A DNA stretch of 64,000 bases. Origin: Streptomyces flavofungini (GTDB lineage: Bacteria > Actinomycetota > Actinomycetes > Streptomycetales > Streptomycetaceae). Each line of letters opens with the position of its first letter. The first letter of the stretch is position 1. The stretch is from positions 124,001 to 188,000 of the forward strand of contig NZ_BMVR01000016.1 of the NCBI RefSeq assembly GCF_014650815.1, in the 5' to 3' direction. Under the pieces are notes generated by a model that was not told the origin of the DNA, made no database searches, and saw only the letters and a list, made by a program, of their open reading frames with translations. A program made the translations under genes and the position numbers. Shown here piece after piece: positions 40,074-49,011 of this stretch.

Positions 40074-40124
40074 TGTCTCAGCACCTCGACTGTCTCAGCG
40101 AGGCTGAGCGCCGAAGTGTCTCAG
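40074..40124. repeat. Three TGTCTCAG copies next to the TniQ relic
   Basis: TGTCTCAG occurs at 40074-40081, 40091-40098 and 40117-40124, with a complementary CTGAG between the last two. Clustered short repeats beginning TGT are what transposase-binding sites at Tn7-like ends look like, so this may be a transposon end. The rest of the 247-base gap (40020-40266) shows nothing else. Confidence 0.45.
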
Positions 40125-40266
40125 GTGTCGGCGAGAAGCGTCACCTGTCTGTGGCCTGTGTACGGTGCGGGGAGTCTTTCGGCTTGGCCCAGATGATCGG
40201 TAGGCAACGCCGCATCCCTAGACCCCCATTGAGGGCGCACCAGGAGTGGCGGACACGCGGCCGACG

Positions 40267-42531
40267 TCAGGAGCCATCACGGACGTGCAGGTGGAGCGTG
40301 CGAGCGAGGCCCTGGATGCTTTCGTCGACACGTTGGAGGTGCCGCAGCACCCGTCGCGTCGCGTTGATGTCCTCGGCCCGCGCCTCACCCTCGCTCACTG
40401 CTGGCGGGGTGGGAATCCCGGGGCCGCGCACGAGCGTGGTGCCGTCCTTGTCTCGGAGGGCTACCTGGCTGATCAGGGTCGTGAGGTTGCGGTCGATCCG
40501 GCGGGCTTCGTCCATGAGGCTTGGATCGGTGCCGATGTGGAGGCCGGCCGGGACCAGTTCGGCGGTGGCAGCCAGACTGCGGGCGTGGAAGGCCGCCGTT
40601 TCCAGCAGCCCCAGTACGCAGAGCGCGGTGCGCCGCCGGGACCTCAACGGACTGATCGGGGTGATCAGCGGTTGCGCAGAATGGCGCAGGCTGTCCAGGG
40701 CCGCGTCCAGCGCGCGGGCCGGATCCAGCAGGTCCCCGCCGGACTCACCGCCCAGCCGGGCCAATGACTGGGAGAGCACCGCGCGTAGTCGCTCCAGCGC
40801 GTCGTGCAGCAACTGGTCCGTGCGTTCCCGGGTGCGCACTGGCAGTACGAGCAGGGCGGCGATCAGTCCGCACGCGATGCCCAGCGCGGTTTCTTCGATC
40901 CGCACCACCAGTACGCCCGGGGTGAGGGTGTGGAGCAGCGCGTACAGCATGCCGATCATCGTGGTGACGAAGAAGGACATCAGCGTGTAGGACACCGCGA
41001 GCGTGTAGTACATCCCGAACACGCTGAGGCCCGCCAGGGCGAAGGCCAGCGTGGGGGTGTCGCCGATCAGGGCGGCGAGGGCGAGCCCGGCGACGACACC
41101 CGCCACCGTGCCGAGCAGGCGCCGGTATCCCCTGACCAGGATCTCGCCGGTGGAGGTGGTGCTGATGAACACCACCCAGCACGTGAACACCGCCCAGTAC
41201 CAGCGCTGCGGCGAGATCAGTTCACCGCCGACGACGGCCAGCGCCGATCCGGTCGCGACCTGGAGCGCGGTCCTGGTGGTGGGGCGGACGCGGGGGACCG
41301 GCTGCTGCGGGACGGCCTTCTCCGCCAGGCCAGCATCCTTGGCCGGGTCGGCGTCCTTGGCAGTGGACTCCTCGCGCGACCGTGCCGTCTCGGGTGTGTC
41401 CCGGACCGCCGAGGTTGGCCCGTCGACGGCCAGGCGCAGCCCGATCAGGGCGCGGGTGAGTTCCCCGGCAGAGCGGAAGACGTCCTGCATCGCCGGGGAT
41501 GCGTCGGGCAGTTGCTTGTCACCGCGGTAGCCGAGCAGCCGGTTGTGCACCGCGGCGGGATCGGTGCCCGCCGGCCGCTGCGGGCCGGTGCCGATGGCCG
41601 TGCGCAGCGCGCGCAGTTCCGAGACCAGCACGGGCAGCGTCGCCGCATCAAGGGTGCTGATGGCGGATCCGGCGAGGCGGGCCTGCGTCCGGTGCCCGCT
41701 CAGGGTATCGACGTCCGTACCGGGCCGCAGGACCCGCAGCACGAGGACGGCCAGCCGCTCCACGGCCGTCTCCGCTTCCGCCACGCGGCGCTGGATCGCG
41801 GAGGCGGTGCGTTCGTCGGGCGTGCCAGCTGCCAGCTGGTTCTGGACCATCAACGCGCCTGTGTGCAGGCGGGCTGTGGACCGGCGCAAGGTGGCGACCG
41901 CCCGCTCGCCGTGCGACGCCTGCGGTCCGCCCTCGGCCACGTCGATCAGCGCGTCCAGCACCAGCCCCAGACGCAACCCAAAGGCCCGCTGCAGCCGTGC
42001 CAGCGTCCGCCCGGGCGACGACCGCAGGACGGCGAACCTGACCAGCGCAGAGCTGGCGAAGGCCATCAGCACGGCCAGGAACAGCTGCGGCAACTGCCCC
42101 ACGCGGGTGTTGACGAACTGGGTCACGAAGAAGAGCTGGAAGGCGAAGATGCCCAGCGTGGTGGCGCGCGGACCCAACCGCCGGATGTAGAGGGCGGCGA
42201 AGATCAGCAGCACGAACACCACGTCCGCCGTGACCCGGTGCGGTGCCAGCGCGCTGCCGACCGCTATGGCCGCCAGGGCGACCGGCACCCCCGTCGCGAG
42301 GGTCAGTGCCTGGTCGCGCGGCCGGGGTTCGGTGACCGCGGCCGTGCTGACCATCGCCGTGAGGGCGCCTGTCACCAGGATCGACACTGGGGCATCCAGC
42401 GCCGCGAGGGCGCCCAGCGTCAGCCCTACCGCGCAGACCGTGCTGAGCGCGGACCGCAGCCGGATCAGGCCGGGATCGGATGCCAAGAACCGGTCGTAGA
42501 CGTCCGCCAACCGCGTTCGTACCCGCTGCAT
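40267..42531 (-). CDS. FUSC-family integral membrane protein (aromatic acid exporter-like)
   Basis: A 754-residue protein with two membrane blocks: residues about 30-175 (LSTVCAVGLTLGALAAL, VFVLLIFAALYIRRLG, GIFAFQLFFVTQFV) and about 450-600 (WYWAVFTCWVVFISTTSTGEILVRGYRRLLGTVAGVVAGL). Long cytoplasmic helical regions lie between and after them. The GEILVRGYRRLLGT segment is the FUSC/YccS-like signature. The family includes AaeB (efflux of aromatic acids); the substrate is not known here. It is co-directional with the isochorismatase-fold gene 39 bases upstream, so the two are probably one operon. Confidence 0.88.
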   Translation of the reverse strand: MQRVRTRLADVYDRFLASDPGLIRLRSALSTVCAVGLTLGALAALDAPVSILVTGALTAMVSTAAVTEPRPRDQALTLATGVPVALAAIAVGSALAPHRVTADVVFVLLIFAALYIRRLGPRATTLGIFAFQLFFVTQFVNTRVGQLPQLFLAVLMAFASSALVRFAVLRSSPGRTLARLQRAFGLRLGLVLDALIDVAEGGPQASHGERAVATLRRSTARLHTGALMVQNQLAAGTPDERTASAIQRRVAEAETAVERLAVLVLRVLRPGTDVDTLSGHRTQARLAGSAISTLDAATLPVLVSELRALRTAIGTGPQRPAGTDPAAVHNRLLGYRGDKQLPDASPAMQDVFRSAGELTRALIGLRLAVDGPTSAVRDTPETARSREESTAKDADPAKDAGLAEKAVPQQPVPRVRPTTRTALQVATGSALAVVGGELISPQRWYWAVFTCWVVFISTTSTGEILVRGYRRLLGTVAGVVAGLALAALIGDTPTLAFALAGLSVFGMYYTLAVSYTLMSFFVTTMIGMLYALLHTLTPGVLVVRIEETALGIACGLIAALLVLPVRTRERTDQLLHDALERLRAVLSQSLARLGGESGGDLLDPARALDAALDSLRHSAQPLITPISPLRSRRRTALCVLGLLETAAFHARSLAATAELVPAGLHIGTDPSLMDEARRIDRNLTTLISQVALRDKDGTTLVRGPGIPTPPAVSEGEARAEDINATRRVLRHLQRVDESIQGLARTLHLHVRDGS

Positions 42532-42570
42532 GCCCCAGCTGCTTTCCTCGCCGTACCGGTGGTGAAGGTG

Positions 42571-43200
42571 TTACGCCGTCAGCTCGTCGAGTGCGGCCAG
42601 GAAGTCGTCGACGCCGGTCACGTTGTGGGAGACCATGGTCAGGCCGCGCATCATCGCCTGGTAGGTGACCAGGCCGCCGGGGGCGGCTATGGCGTCGGTG
42701 AACGCCGTGACGTGGTAGCCGCGCTCCATCGCGGTGCGGGCCGTCGACTCCACGGCCATGATCCCGGAGACCCCGGCGATCGCCAGATAGTCGACGTTGC
42801 GCTGCCGCAGCTGGAACTCGAGGTCGGTGTGCTGCAGAACGTCGAGGCCCTTGTGCGGCGCGAGGACCACCTCACCCGGCTGGGGGGCCAGCTCCTCGTG
42901 GAACTCGGTGTTCCAGGTCTCGGCCTGGAACATCCGCTTGTCGAACATCTGCCGGTGGATCCCGGAGACGTGCCGCCAGGTCGAGTAGTCCTCATCGGTG
43001 AAGGCGGTCGTCGAGTAGAAGACGGGAACGTCCTCGTGCTGCCGCGCCCCGGCGATGAGCTTCTTCAGGCTGTCGATCGTGCCCAGGCGCTCGTATTCCG
43101 GCGCGTAGACGGGATAGCCCTTGCCGTCCTTCGAGAAGTTCTCGTTGACGAGGTCAACGAGCAGCAGTCCAACGCGACCGGGTTCGTAAACACTTGCCAT
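42571..43200 (-). CDS. Isochorismatase-fold hydrolase without the catalytic cysteine
   Basis: A 209-residue cysteine-hydrolase-fold protein. The Asp (D16 in LLLVDLVNENF) and Lys (K117 in APHKGLD) of the family triad are present. The nucleophilic Cys position, in the GVxTxxCV motif, is A149 (GVSGIMAVESTA). Family members without Cys, such as PhzD, hydrolyse vinyl ethers rather than amides, so a nicotinamidase role is unlikely. A TetR-type palindrome lies 52 bases upstream. The FUSC exporter gene follows, suggesting conversion and export of an aromatic compound. Confidence 0.85.
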   Translation of the reverse strand: MASVYEPGRVGLLLVDLVNENFSKDGKGYPVYAPEYERLGTIDSLKKLIAGARQHEDVPVFYSTTAFTDEDYSTWRHVSGIHRQMFDKRMFQAETWNTEFHEELAPQPGEVVLAPHKGLDVLQHTDLEFQLRQRNVDYLAIAGVSGIMAVESTARTAMERGYHVTAFTDAIAAPGGLVTYQAMMRGLTMVSHNVTGVDDFLAALDELTA

Positions 43201-43251
43201 GATCGTCCTCCAGCGTAGAAGTCATCAGCGGCAGGCCCGCAGGGGCCAACC

Positions 43252-43272
43252 GTTACAGTGAATGACTGTAAC
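43252..43272. promoter_or_regulatory. TetR-type operator, copy 1
   Basis: GTTACAGT (43252-43259), five bases, ACTGTAAC (43265-43272): perfect 8-bp arms, 21 bp overall. It lies in front of the isochorismatase-FUSC operon. Four similar sites occur in this island. Confidence 0.8.
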
Positions 43273-43845
43273 TTAATTGGTGTGTGAGTGCGAGCTGGTC
43301 AGGGCTCCCGCCCCTGAGGCGGTTGCGGGGCGACGGGCAGAACGCCGCCCCCGCAGGCCCGCCGAGTGCCCGCTGTGCCCGAGACCCTGGTCCGCAGGCA
43401 CCTCCAGGATGTGTTGGACGCCTGCTGCGGACCGCACCAGGACCGGCCACCTCATGCTGGCCCGACGGTCCGGACGGCACTGCTTTCCGGCGCCGCCACC
43501 CTGGGATCGCCCGGGCGCCGGGCCGCGACCGCCGCCACGCGACGCGGACCGGCCGACACGACAAGCTTGTCGCATGCAGTACGAAGCTCCGCCGCCTGCA
43601 ACCGGTAGCCGCCCCCAACTCGCCCTCGCTGCCCCGCGGGGCCCGCACCGCTGGAACCGCCGGGCCGGGCACTCGGTGCGCATCGCCGGGGCCGCGTGAT
43701 GCCGGTGCCGCTTGGCTCGCGCGGCTCGGCGGGGCCTCGTCCTGGCCGAGGCCCGGATCGAGGACCCGTCCTTGTCCTTGCCGCGAGTGAGGTCCTCCTG
43801 CCGGTCGTGTGGCTCAACTGTGAAGGATCATGCAACATAGATAAC
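43273..43845. other. Intergenic region without a supported gene
   Basis: About 570 bases, very GC rich. Several overlapping frames are open, but none has a recognisable motif, a consistent ribosome binding site or codon logic. It is best read as non-coding or decayed sequence between the divergent isochorismatase and TetR genes. Confidence 0.5.
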
Positions 43846-43866
43846 GTTACAGATAATTTGCGTAAC
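43846..43866. promoter_or_regulatory. TetR-type operator, copy 2
   Basis: GTTAC (43846-43850), eleven bases starting AGATAATT, GTAAC (43862-43866). The total length of 21 bp is the same as copy 1. It lies in an AT-rich stretch 63 bases before the first TetR gene, so autoregulation is likely. Confidence 0.75.
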
Positions 43867-43929
43867 TTAACTTGGAGTGCCGTCGATCCTAGGTGGCTAC
43901 TACTGTGAACCCGACAAGGAGGAACCGCT

Positions 43930-44643
43930 GTGAGCAGCAGGAACGAGACGGCCGCCAGCCGCAAGCGCCGCCCGCGAGGCCGTGCGCAGGCGGACGAGGC
44001 GGCGACTGAGCAGCAGGCCGCACCGCATCCCGGTGGCAGGCCCCGCGACCCCGCGATCGAGGAGGCAATCCTCAAGGCCACCCGCGCGCGCCTGGCCGCC
44101 GATGGCTACTCACGCATGACGATCGGTGACATCGTCGCGGACGCCGGCGTCACCCGCCCCACTCTCTACCGCCGCTGGCCCGGCAAGTACGAACTCACCG
44201 TGGATGCCCTCCTCTACGGCCTGCGCAAACAACGCGAGGCCTACCAGCCCCTCGCTCTGGACGCCATGACCCCGCTCGAGGCGTTCACTGAGGCGGTCCG
44301 CCGGGTCGACCCCCGCTACAGCAATCCGCGCGCCATGTCCCTGCACGGCAACTTCATGGCCGAAGCCGAACGCGAACCCGACCTGTTCGCCCTGATCCGC
44401 GAGCACGCCACCAAGCCGCGCTGCGACGAACTCCTGGAGACCCTGCGCCACCTCCAGGACATCGGGGCTGTCCGCCAGGACGCCGACCTCGACGCCGCCG
44501 TCACCCTCTGCCTCGGCAGCTACTTCGGCGACTATCTACTCACGGGCCGGGATACCCCCGGCGACCTCGCCGACCGCACCGTCGCTCTCCTGTGGCCCGT
44601 CCTGCGGGCAGACAACAGCGCACAGGCGCCACCCGCCTCGTGA
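43930..44643 (+). CDS. TetR-family regulator 1 of the island
   Basis: A 237-residue protein. A basic N-terminal tail of about 40 residues precedes the TetR HTH domain (GRPRDPAIEEAILKATRARLAADGYSRMTIGDIVADAGVTRPTLYRRWPGKYEL). The ligand-binding C-terminal domain has SLHGNFMAEAEREPDLF and LCLGSYFGDYLLTGRDTP. The GTG at 43930 has AAGGAGGA upstream. Operator copies 1 and 2 flank the divergent region. It is closely related to the second TetR (45541-46206) and to the pseudogene at 54600-54969, so these are duplicates of one module. The ligand is unknown. Confidence 0.93.
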   Translation: MSSRNETAASRKRRPRGRAQADEAATEQQAAPHPGGRPRDPAIEEAILKATRARLAADGYSRMTIGDIVADAGVTRPTLYRRWPGKYELTVDALLYGLRKQREAYQPLALDAMTPLEAFTEAVRRVDPRYSNPRAMSLHGNFMAEAEREPDLFALIREHATKPRCDELLETLRHLQDIGAVRQDADLDAAVTLCLGSYFGDYLLTGRDTPGDLADRTVALLWPVLRADNSAQAPPAS

Positions 44644-44847
44644 AAGCAGACATGGCCGAGGGAATGTCCGACGGCCCCGGCTCAGCGTGGTCTTGGCCGT
44701 CTCCCGGACGCCCTCCCTCTGTGCAAGGCTTGGGCCGGTCGCCCGTGGGTGAGGAGGACGGCGGTCAGTAGCAGCGCCGTGCGGGTGGCGGTACCCGGCG
44801 CCGTCTTCGCGCCGCTGGGTGTGACGGGTGGTTGTGGCTCGTCGCTG

Positions 44848-45243
44848 ATGCAGGTCAGCGCTGACTATGTGCGTGATGTGATCCATGCGTTCAACGAGCG
44901 GGCGTTCGGCGCGCTGGACCCAAACGGAGCGTGGAACGCCCCAGGACGATCAGTAGCCGGGTGCGCGAGCACATCTGCCTGATCGCGCGGACGTCCCTCT
45001 CCAACTGGGGGCTGGTCGGCCTGTTCACGTGGAGCCTGGGCGTGGACAGCGGCCCACGACATCGAGCTGGTCTTCCTGTCGACCTATGGATCCTGGCTGA
45101 ACTGAATCGAGTCCGAGTTCGCGGCCCTGCGCTGCTTCGCCCTCAACGGCACCGACCACCGCAGCCACACCGCGCAGAACGCCGCCATCACCGCCTACGT
45201 CCGCCGCCGCAACGCCAGGGCCGAACCCAAGACTCGGTTCGGG
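44848..45243 (+). pseudogene. Relic of an IS630-like transposase
   Basis: The N-terminal part MQVSADYVRDVIHAFNERAFGALDP is followed, after a frameshift, by TISSRVREHICLIARTSLSNWGL. A large internal deletion then joins to the C-terminal DDE-type segment DIELVFLSTYGSWLN, a stop codon TGA where Trp is expected, and IESEFAALRCFALNGTDH. Frameshift, deletion and stop make it non-functional. Nothing else was recognised between 44644 and 45540. Confidence 0.8.
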
Positions 45244-45540
45244 CCTGGAGGGAGCCTCCGGCAGCCCAGGTCCGCCCGGGATGTCCCGGGGCCCCGTGTG
45301 CACCCGCTTACGCGGTGGCATGGCGGGCGGTGACGTCGTAGAAGATGCACCGGAGGGGAGGCAGAAAAGCGCGATGAGGCGCCGCCGCGTACCTCGGGGA
45401 AGGGGTGGCTGCCGGGGGCGGGCATGATCCAGCCGGGTCCCGGCAGCCGCTCGGCCCGACGAGCTCGGCGCCGGGGCCGACCCGGACATTCCGGCGCGGG
45501 GGCGCTGCTGCCTCGTCGCGCCGGGCGGCCGGCTTGCCGG

Positions 45541-46206
45541 TCAGCGGGAGCGGCTGGTGGCGATGGTCGGCCATAGGGCAGCGGCGACCCGCTGGGCGTG
45601 GTCGGCGGGGGTGGCGCGGCCGGTGCGCAGGTAGTGGGCGAAGTAGCTGCCGAAGCACAGGCGGACGACCGTTTCGAGGTCGCTGTCCGTGCGTACGGCG
45701 CCGCGCTGTTGGAGCCTGACGAGCGTCATGAGGAGCTCTTCGCGGCAGGGCTGTGCGCCGTGCTCGCGCAGCTGCTGCAGAAGGCCGGGCTCGCGTTCGG
45801 CCGCGCCCATGAAGCTGCCGTGCAGGGGCATCATGCAGCTGTCGCACTGGCGCAGGCCGAGGCGGCGCACGGCCTCGGTGAAGGCCTCGCGCGGCGGGAG
45901 GCGGTCCGCCTGCGGCGACGGATGCGCCTCGCGCCGCCTGCGCAGGGCGTGCCGGAGTGCGTCGAGGGCCAGCTCGTACTTGTTCGACCAGCGCCGGTAG
46001 AGGGTGGGGCGGGTGACACCGGCATCCGCGATGATGTCGCCGATCGTCATCGCCGAGTAGCCGTCGCTGGCCAGGCGGTTGCGGGCGGCCAGCAGGATCG
46101 CTTCCTCGATCGCCGGGTCGCGCGGACGCCCGCTGGTTCTGACGGGCGGTGCGGTGGCGGGGTTGCGGCGTCGGCTGCCCCGGTGAGGGGTGCGTTCGGC
46201 AGTCAT
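45541..46206 (-). CDS. TetR-family regulator 2 of the island
   Basis: A 221-residue TetR protein with an HTH very similar to regulator 1 (GRPRDPAIEEAILLAARNRLASDGYSAMTIGDIIADAGVTRPTLYRRWSNKYEL). The C-terminal domain has the same motifs (PLHGSFMGAAEREPGLL, LCFGSYFAHYLRTGRATP). Two palindromic operators lie 45 and 83 bases upstream of its ATG, so it is probably autoregulated. No gene was found diverging from those operators; the original partner may have been lost. Confidence 0.92.
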   Translation of the reverse strand: MTAERTPHRGSRRRNPATAPPVRTSGRPRDPAIEEAILLAARNRLASDGYSAMTIGDIIADAGVTRPTLYRRWSNKYELALDALRHALRRRREAHPSPQADRLPPREAFTEAVRRLGLRQCDSCMMPLHGSFMGAAEREPGLLQQLREHGAQPCREELLMTLVRLQQRGAVRTDSDLETVVRLCFGSYFAHYLRTGRATPADHAQRVAAALWPTIATSRSR

Positions 46207-46250
46207 CTCGCCCTCCTTCTGCCGCGCACCCTAGCGCCGTCCGGCTTTCG

Positions 46251-46271
46251 GTTACAGAGCTTGTCTGTAAC
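46251..46271. promoter_or_regulatory. TetR-type operator, copy 3
   Basis: GTTACAGA (46251-46258), five bases, TCTGTAAC (46264-46271): perfect 8-bp arms. It lies in the promoter region of TetR 2. Confidence 0.8.
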
Positions 46272-46288
46272 TAAAAAGGAGGAGGTGC

Positions 46289-46309
46289 GTTACAGATAAT
46301 GAGCGTAAC
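46289..46309. promoter_or_regulatory. TetR-type operator, copy 4
   Basis: GTTAC (46289-46293), eleven bases starting AGATAAT, GTAAC (46305-46309). Its first 12 bases are identical to those of copy 2. It is paired with copy 3 at a centre-to-centre distance of 38 bases, just under four helical turns. Confidence 0.75.
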
Positions 46310-46465
46310 TAAATCTGGGTCGTGGACCTCAGGGGCCTACTGCCGGAAGACGCGGGGCGCTGCTGTGAGCGCAGTCAGAGGGGCGGGGTCAGGCTCAGTT
46401 CGCCGCAGGGGTGGGCGCGTGGGCTGCGGTTGCGGCGCCGGCCCGCCAGGCCCGACGAAGGCGCC

Positions 46466-47323
46466 TCAGTGGGTGTGGTCCAGCCAGGGAGCCTCGGGGT
46501 GGGCCAGGAGCTGGTCCATGCGCGAGCGGCTGTCCTCATCAGCAGGAGTCCACACGGTGACGATCGTTTCGGCTACGGCGGGCAGCTCCATGCGCGTCAG
46601 GGACAGCGACAGCTCGCCGACCGCGGCGTGGTGATAGGTCATGGTCTGGGTCGGCGGTGCGCCGACGTCGTGGGTGGCCCACAGCCGCGTGAATTCCGGG
46701 CTGGCGGTGGCCAGTGCGCGGATCAGGTCGGTCCAGGCGGGGTCGTCGAGGTGGTGGGCGAAGTCGGCGCGGAACGAAGCGACCATGTGGGGCAGGCCGG
46801 CGTCGCGGTTGACGAACTGGCGGCAGCACTCGGGGGTGGTGAACATCTCCCACAAGACGTTGCGGGAGCTCTCGGGTGAGGTGAGCCGGGGCCACAGGGC
46901 GGCGGCCGCCGTGTTCCATCCCAGCAGGTCCCAGCGGGTGTTGATGGCCGCGGCGGGGAAGCCGGTGATGGCATCGAGGATCGTCTGCAGGGTGGGGGTG
47001 ATCGGGTTGGCGGTGGCGGCCACCGCGGGGATGGGTACCTCGGCCAGGCGGTAGAGGTGGGCGCGTTCGGCGGCGTCCAGGCGCAGGGTGGTGGCGATGG
47101 CGTCCAGGATCTGCGGGCCGACGTTGATGGGGCGTCCCTGTTCGAGCCAGGTGTACCAGGTGATGGAGACCCCGGCCAGATGGGCGACCTCCTCGCGGCG
47201 CAGTCCTGGTGTCCGGCGGCGCAGTCCTGGTGCTATCCCGGCCGCGGCGGGGGTGAGGCGGTCGCGGCGGCTGCGCAGGAACGCGGCGAGTTCGGTGCGG
47301 CGGGGGGAGGGGGCGGAGTTCAC
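46466..47323 (-). CDS. XRE-type regulator with MmyB-like ligand-binding domain
   Basis: A 285-residue protein. The N-terminal HTH region (ELAAFLRSRRDRLTP, RRRTPGLRREEVAHLAGVSITWYTWLEQGR) is followed by a C-terminal PAS-like MmyB ligand-binding domain (WDLLGWNTAAAALWPRL and VWEMFTTPECCRQFVNRDAG-type motifs). The family includes MmyB, a regulator of methylenomycin synthesis; fatty-acid-type ligands are suspected. The GTG at 47321-47323 is chosen because the family normally begins just before RRxEL; an in-frame start at 47350 is possible. It is transcribed away from the biosynthetic operon and may regulate it. Confidence 0.9.
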   Translation of the reverse strand: MNSAPSPRRTELAAFLRSRRDRLTPAAAGIAPGLRRRTPGLRREEVAHLAGVSITWYTWLEQGRPINVGPQILDAIATTLRLDAAERAHLYRLAEVPIPAVAATANPITPTLQTILDAITGFPAAAINTRWDLLGWNTAAAALWPRLTSPESSRNVLWEMFTTPECCRQFVNRDAGLPHMVASFRADFAHHLDDPAWTDLIRALATASPEFTRLWATHDVGAPPTQTMTYHHAAVGELSLSLTRMELPAVAETIVTVWTPADEDSRSRMDQLLAHPEAPWLDHTH

Positions 47324-47462
47324 CCGCCCATCATCAACCACGCCCCACACCGGCTGCCAGGTGCTGCTGGCACCAGCGTTAGCAGCGTCTTGGTAGGGGT
47401 GTCACCGCGGCGACAGGGTGGCTCTGCGACACCCGCTCCGACAAGAACTGGAGGTCTGCGCT

Positions 47463-47657
47463 GTGCGTGCCGCGCCCTTCCCGATGCGTTTCACCGCCCG
47501 CAGTGACGAGCCCGCCACCCAGGAACACGTGCTGACCCCACCGGACGGCGCCCACGCCGCCGAGGTGCACGGCGTCAGCACGCCGCTGGGCATGCGGACT
47601 TGGCGTCCGGTCGGCCCGGCGCGCAGCACCCGTCCCGCGCTGTTGGGCCCGGCGTGA
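47463..47657 (+). CDS. Small ORF of 64 residues at the head of the island operon
   Basis: GTG start with GGAGG eight bases upstream, which is a good ribosome binding site. The predicted peptide is Ala/Pro/Arg rich, without a signal peptide, Cys motif or known domain, and ends PALLGPA. It precedes the acyltransferase gene by 49 bases on the same strand. It could be a small protein, a leader peptide or chance. I do not recognise it. Confidence 0.4.
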   Translation: MRAAPFPMRFTARSDEPATQEHVLTPPDGAHAAEVHGVSTPLGMRTWRPVGPARSTRPALLGPA

Positions 47658-47706
47658 TCACGCACCCGGCGCCCGCCACCCAGGCCCCCAACTCGCGGAG
47701 AACGAC

Positions 47707-49011
47707 ATGAAATACCCTCTGGGACTGATCGATCACGGCTTCGTGCCGCGCAAGCTCACGGTCAGCTATGTGGCCATCTGCGCCGGTGCGGTCGATATCG
47801 CGGGGCTGCACACCGCGTTCGGGCTGCTGTGCGACAGGTATCCGATGCTGCGCGGCACGATAGAGACGAGCGGCGAGCAGTGCTGGCTGCACATACCCGA
47901 TGGCGGCGCCGGCAACGCGGCCACCGAGACCGTGCAGGGCACGGTGGCCGACTGGCTCGAGCACGGCCTCACGGTCCTGGATCCCGCGCACGGCCTGGCG
48001 AAACTCACCATCGTGACCGAGGGCGAGCTGACCGCGGTCGCCCTGCAGGTGTCTCACGCGATCAACGACGCCACGCTGGGCTCGGCGCTGCTGGAGTACT
48101 TCTGGCACACGGCCGCCGCCCTGGCCCAGGGCGTGGTGCTCCCCGATCCGGCCCCGGTCCACCCGCGCAGCCTCGAACAGGCCTATCAGGCCCGCGCCAT
48201 GGCCCTGCCCCGCCTCACCGCGGCGGCCGCGGGCCCGGTGCACAGCCTCCCCGCCGCCGACACCGGGGGCGGCGCGGGCTTCGCCCCCGAGCCGGCGCAG
48301 CGCATCACCCTGTCGCAGGCAGACACGGCCGCCCTGCTCGCTCACGCGCGGGCATCGGGGACGACCCTGCATGCCCTGCTGGCCGCGGCGATCATCCGCG
48401 CCGAACGCGCGATGCTCACCGAAGCGGCTGGTGCCGCCCCCGAACTGCCGATGATCATGTTCCATCTCGTGGACCTGCGTCCCCACCTGCGCCCGGTGGC
48501 GCGCCCCGACGAGGTCACCAATGCCGTGGGGTTCGCGCCCACGGTCACCGCATGCGGGCCCACTTCGGACCTGAACGCCCTGGCCAGGGAGACGAAGGCG
48601 CAGCTCGTCGCCGGGATCGAGGGCGGGAGGGCGCTCGCGGTCATGCGGGCCGCGGCGTCGGCGGCCGCCCAGGGCCGCGCGCGTACCGGCGTCGGGAACT
48701 TCGTCACCAACTGGGGCCCGGTGCCCGAGCTCGCCGTGCCGCCGGGGATGGAGGTCGTCGACTTCCGTGGCTTCGCCACCTCCGAGTCGGTGTCCTGGGT
48801 GGGCTATTTCGTCTCCACCTTCACCGGGCGGTGCAGCATCGAACTGGCCTGCTCCCCGCGCTACCACCGGCCCGCGCGGATGGCGCACCTGCGCGAGCGC
48901 ATCGTCGCGGGCCTGGCCGAACTGACCCACCCCGCTGAACACCCACCCGCTGCGACTGCTGAGGCACCAAGCAGTGTGGCGCTTTCTGACAAGGCAGGCC
49001 CTTCGGCATGA
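47707..49011 (+). CDS. Condensation-domain/PapA-like acyltransferase
   Basis: A 434-residue stand-alone protein of the CoA-dependent acyltransferase superfamily. The catalytic HxxxD is H117-A-I-N-D121 in VSHAINDATLGSALLEYF. The second half has VDLRPHLRP and GVGNFVTNWG, reminiscent of the DFG-like region of PapA5 and NRPS condensation domains. Such enzymes join an acyl group (on CoA or a carrier protein) to an alcohol or amine. No carrier protein is encoded nearby, so a CoA or AMP-activated donor is more likely. The stop overlaps the MFS gene by four bases. GGAGAACG precedes the ATG. Confidence 0.82.
   Translation: MKYPLGLIDHGFVPRKLTVSYVAICAGAVDIAGLHTAFGLLCDRYPMLRGTIETSGEQCWLHIPDGGAGNAATETVQGTVADWLEHGLTVLDPAHGLAKLTIVTEGELTAVALQVSHAINDATLGSALLEYFWHTAAALAQGVVLPDPAPVHPRSLEQAYQARAMALPRLTAAAAGPVHSLPAADTGGGAGFAPEPAQRITLSQADTAALLAHARASGTTLHALLAAAIIRAERAMLTEAAGAAPELPMIMFHLVDLRPHLRPVARPDEVTNAVGFAPTVTACGPTSDLNALARETKAQLVAGIEGGRALAVMRAAASAAAQGRARTGVGNFVTNWGPVPELAVPPGMEVVDFRGFATSESVSWVGYFVSTFTGRCSIELACSPRYHRPARMAHLRERIVAGLAELTHPAEHPPAATAEAPSSVALSDKAGPSA

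Noticed and set aside
40804..43218. Open frame of 804 codons on the plus strand
   Set aside because: It is the mirror of the FUSC and isochorismatase genes; the Gln/Gly/Arg-rich translation has no domain.
43277..43790. Several overlapping ORFs between the isochorismatase and TetR 1 genes
   Set aside because: None has a motif, a proper ribosome binding site or a sensible composition.
46322..46879. Plus-strand frame beginning near operator 4, as a possible partner gene of TetR 2
   Set aside because: It overlaps the MmyB-like gene antisense and has no recognisable domain.
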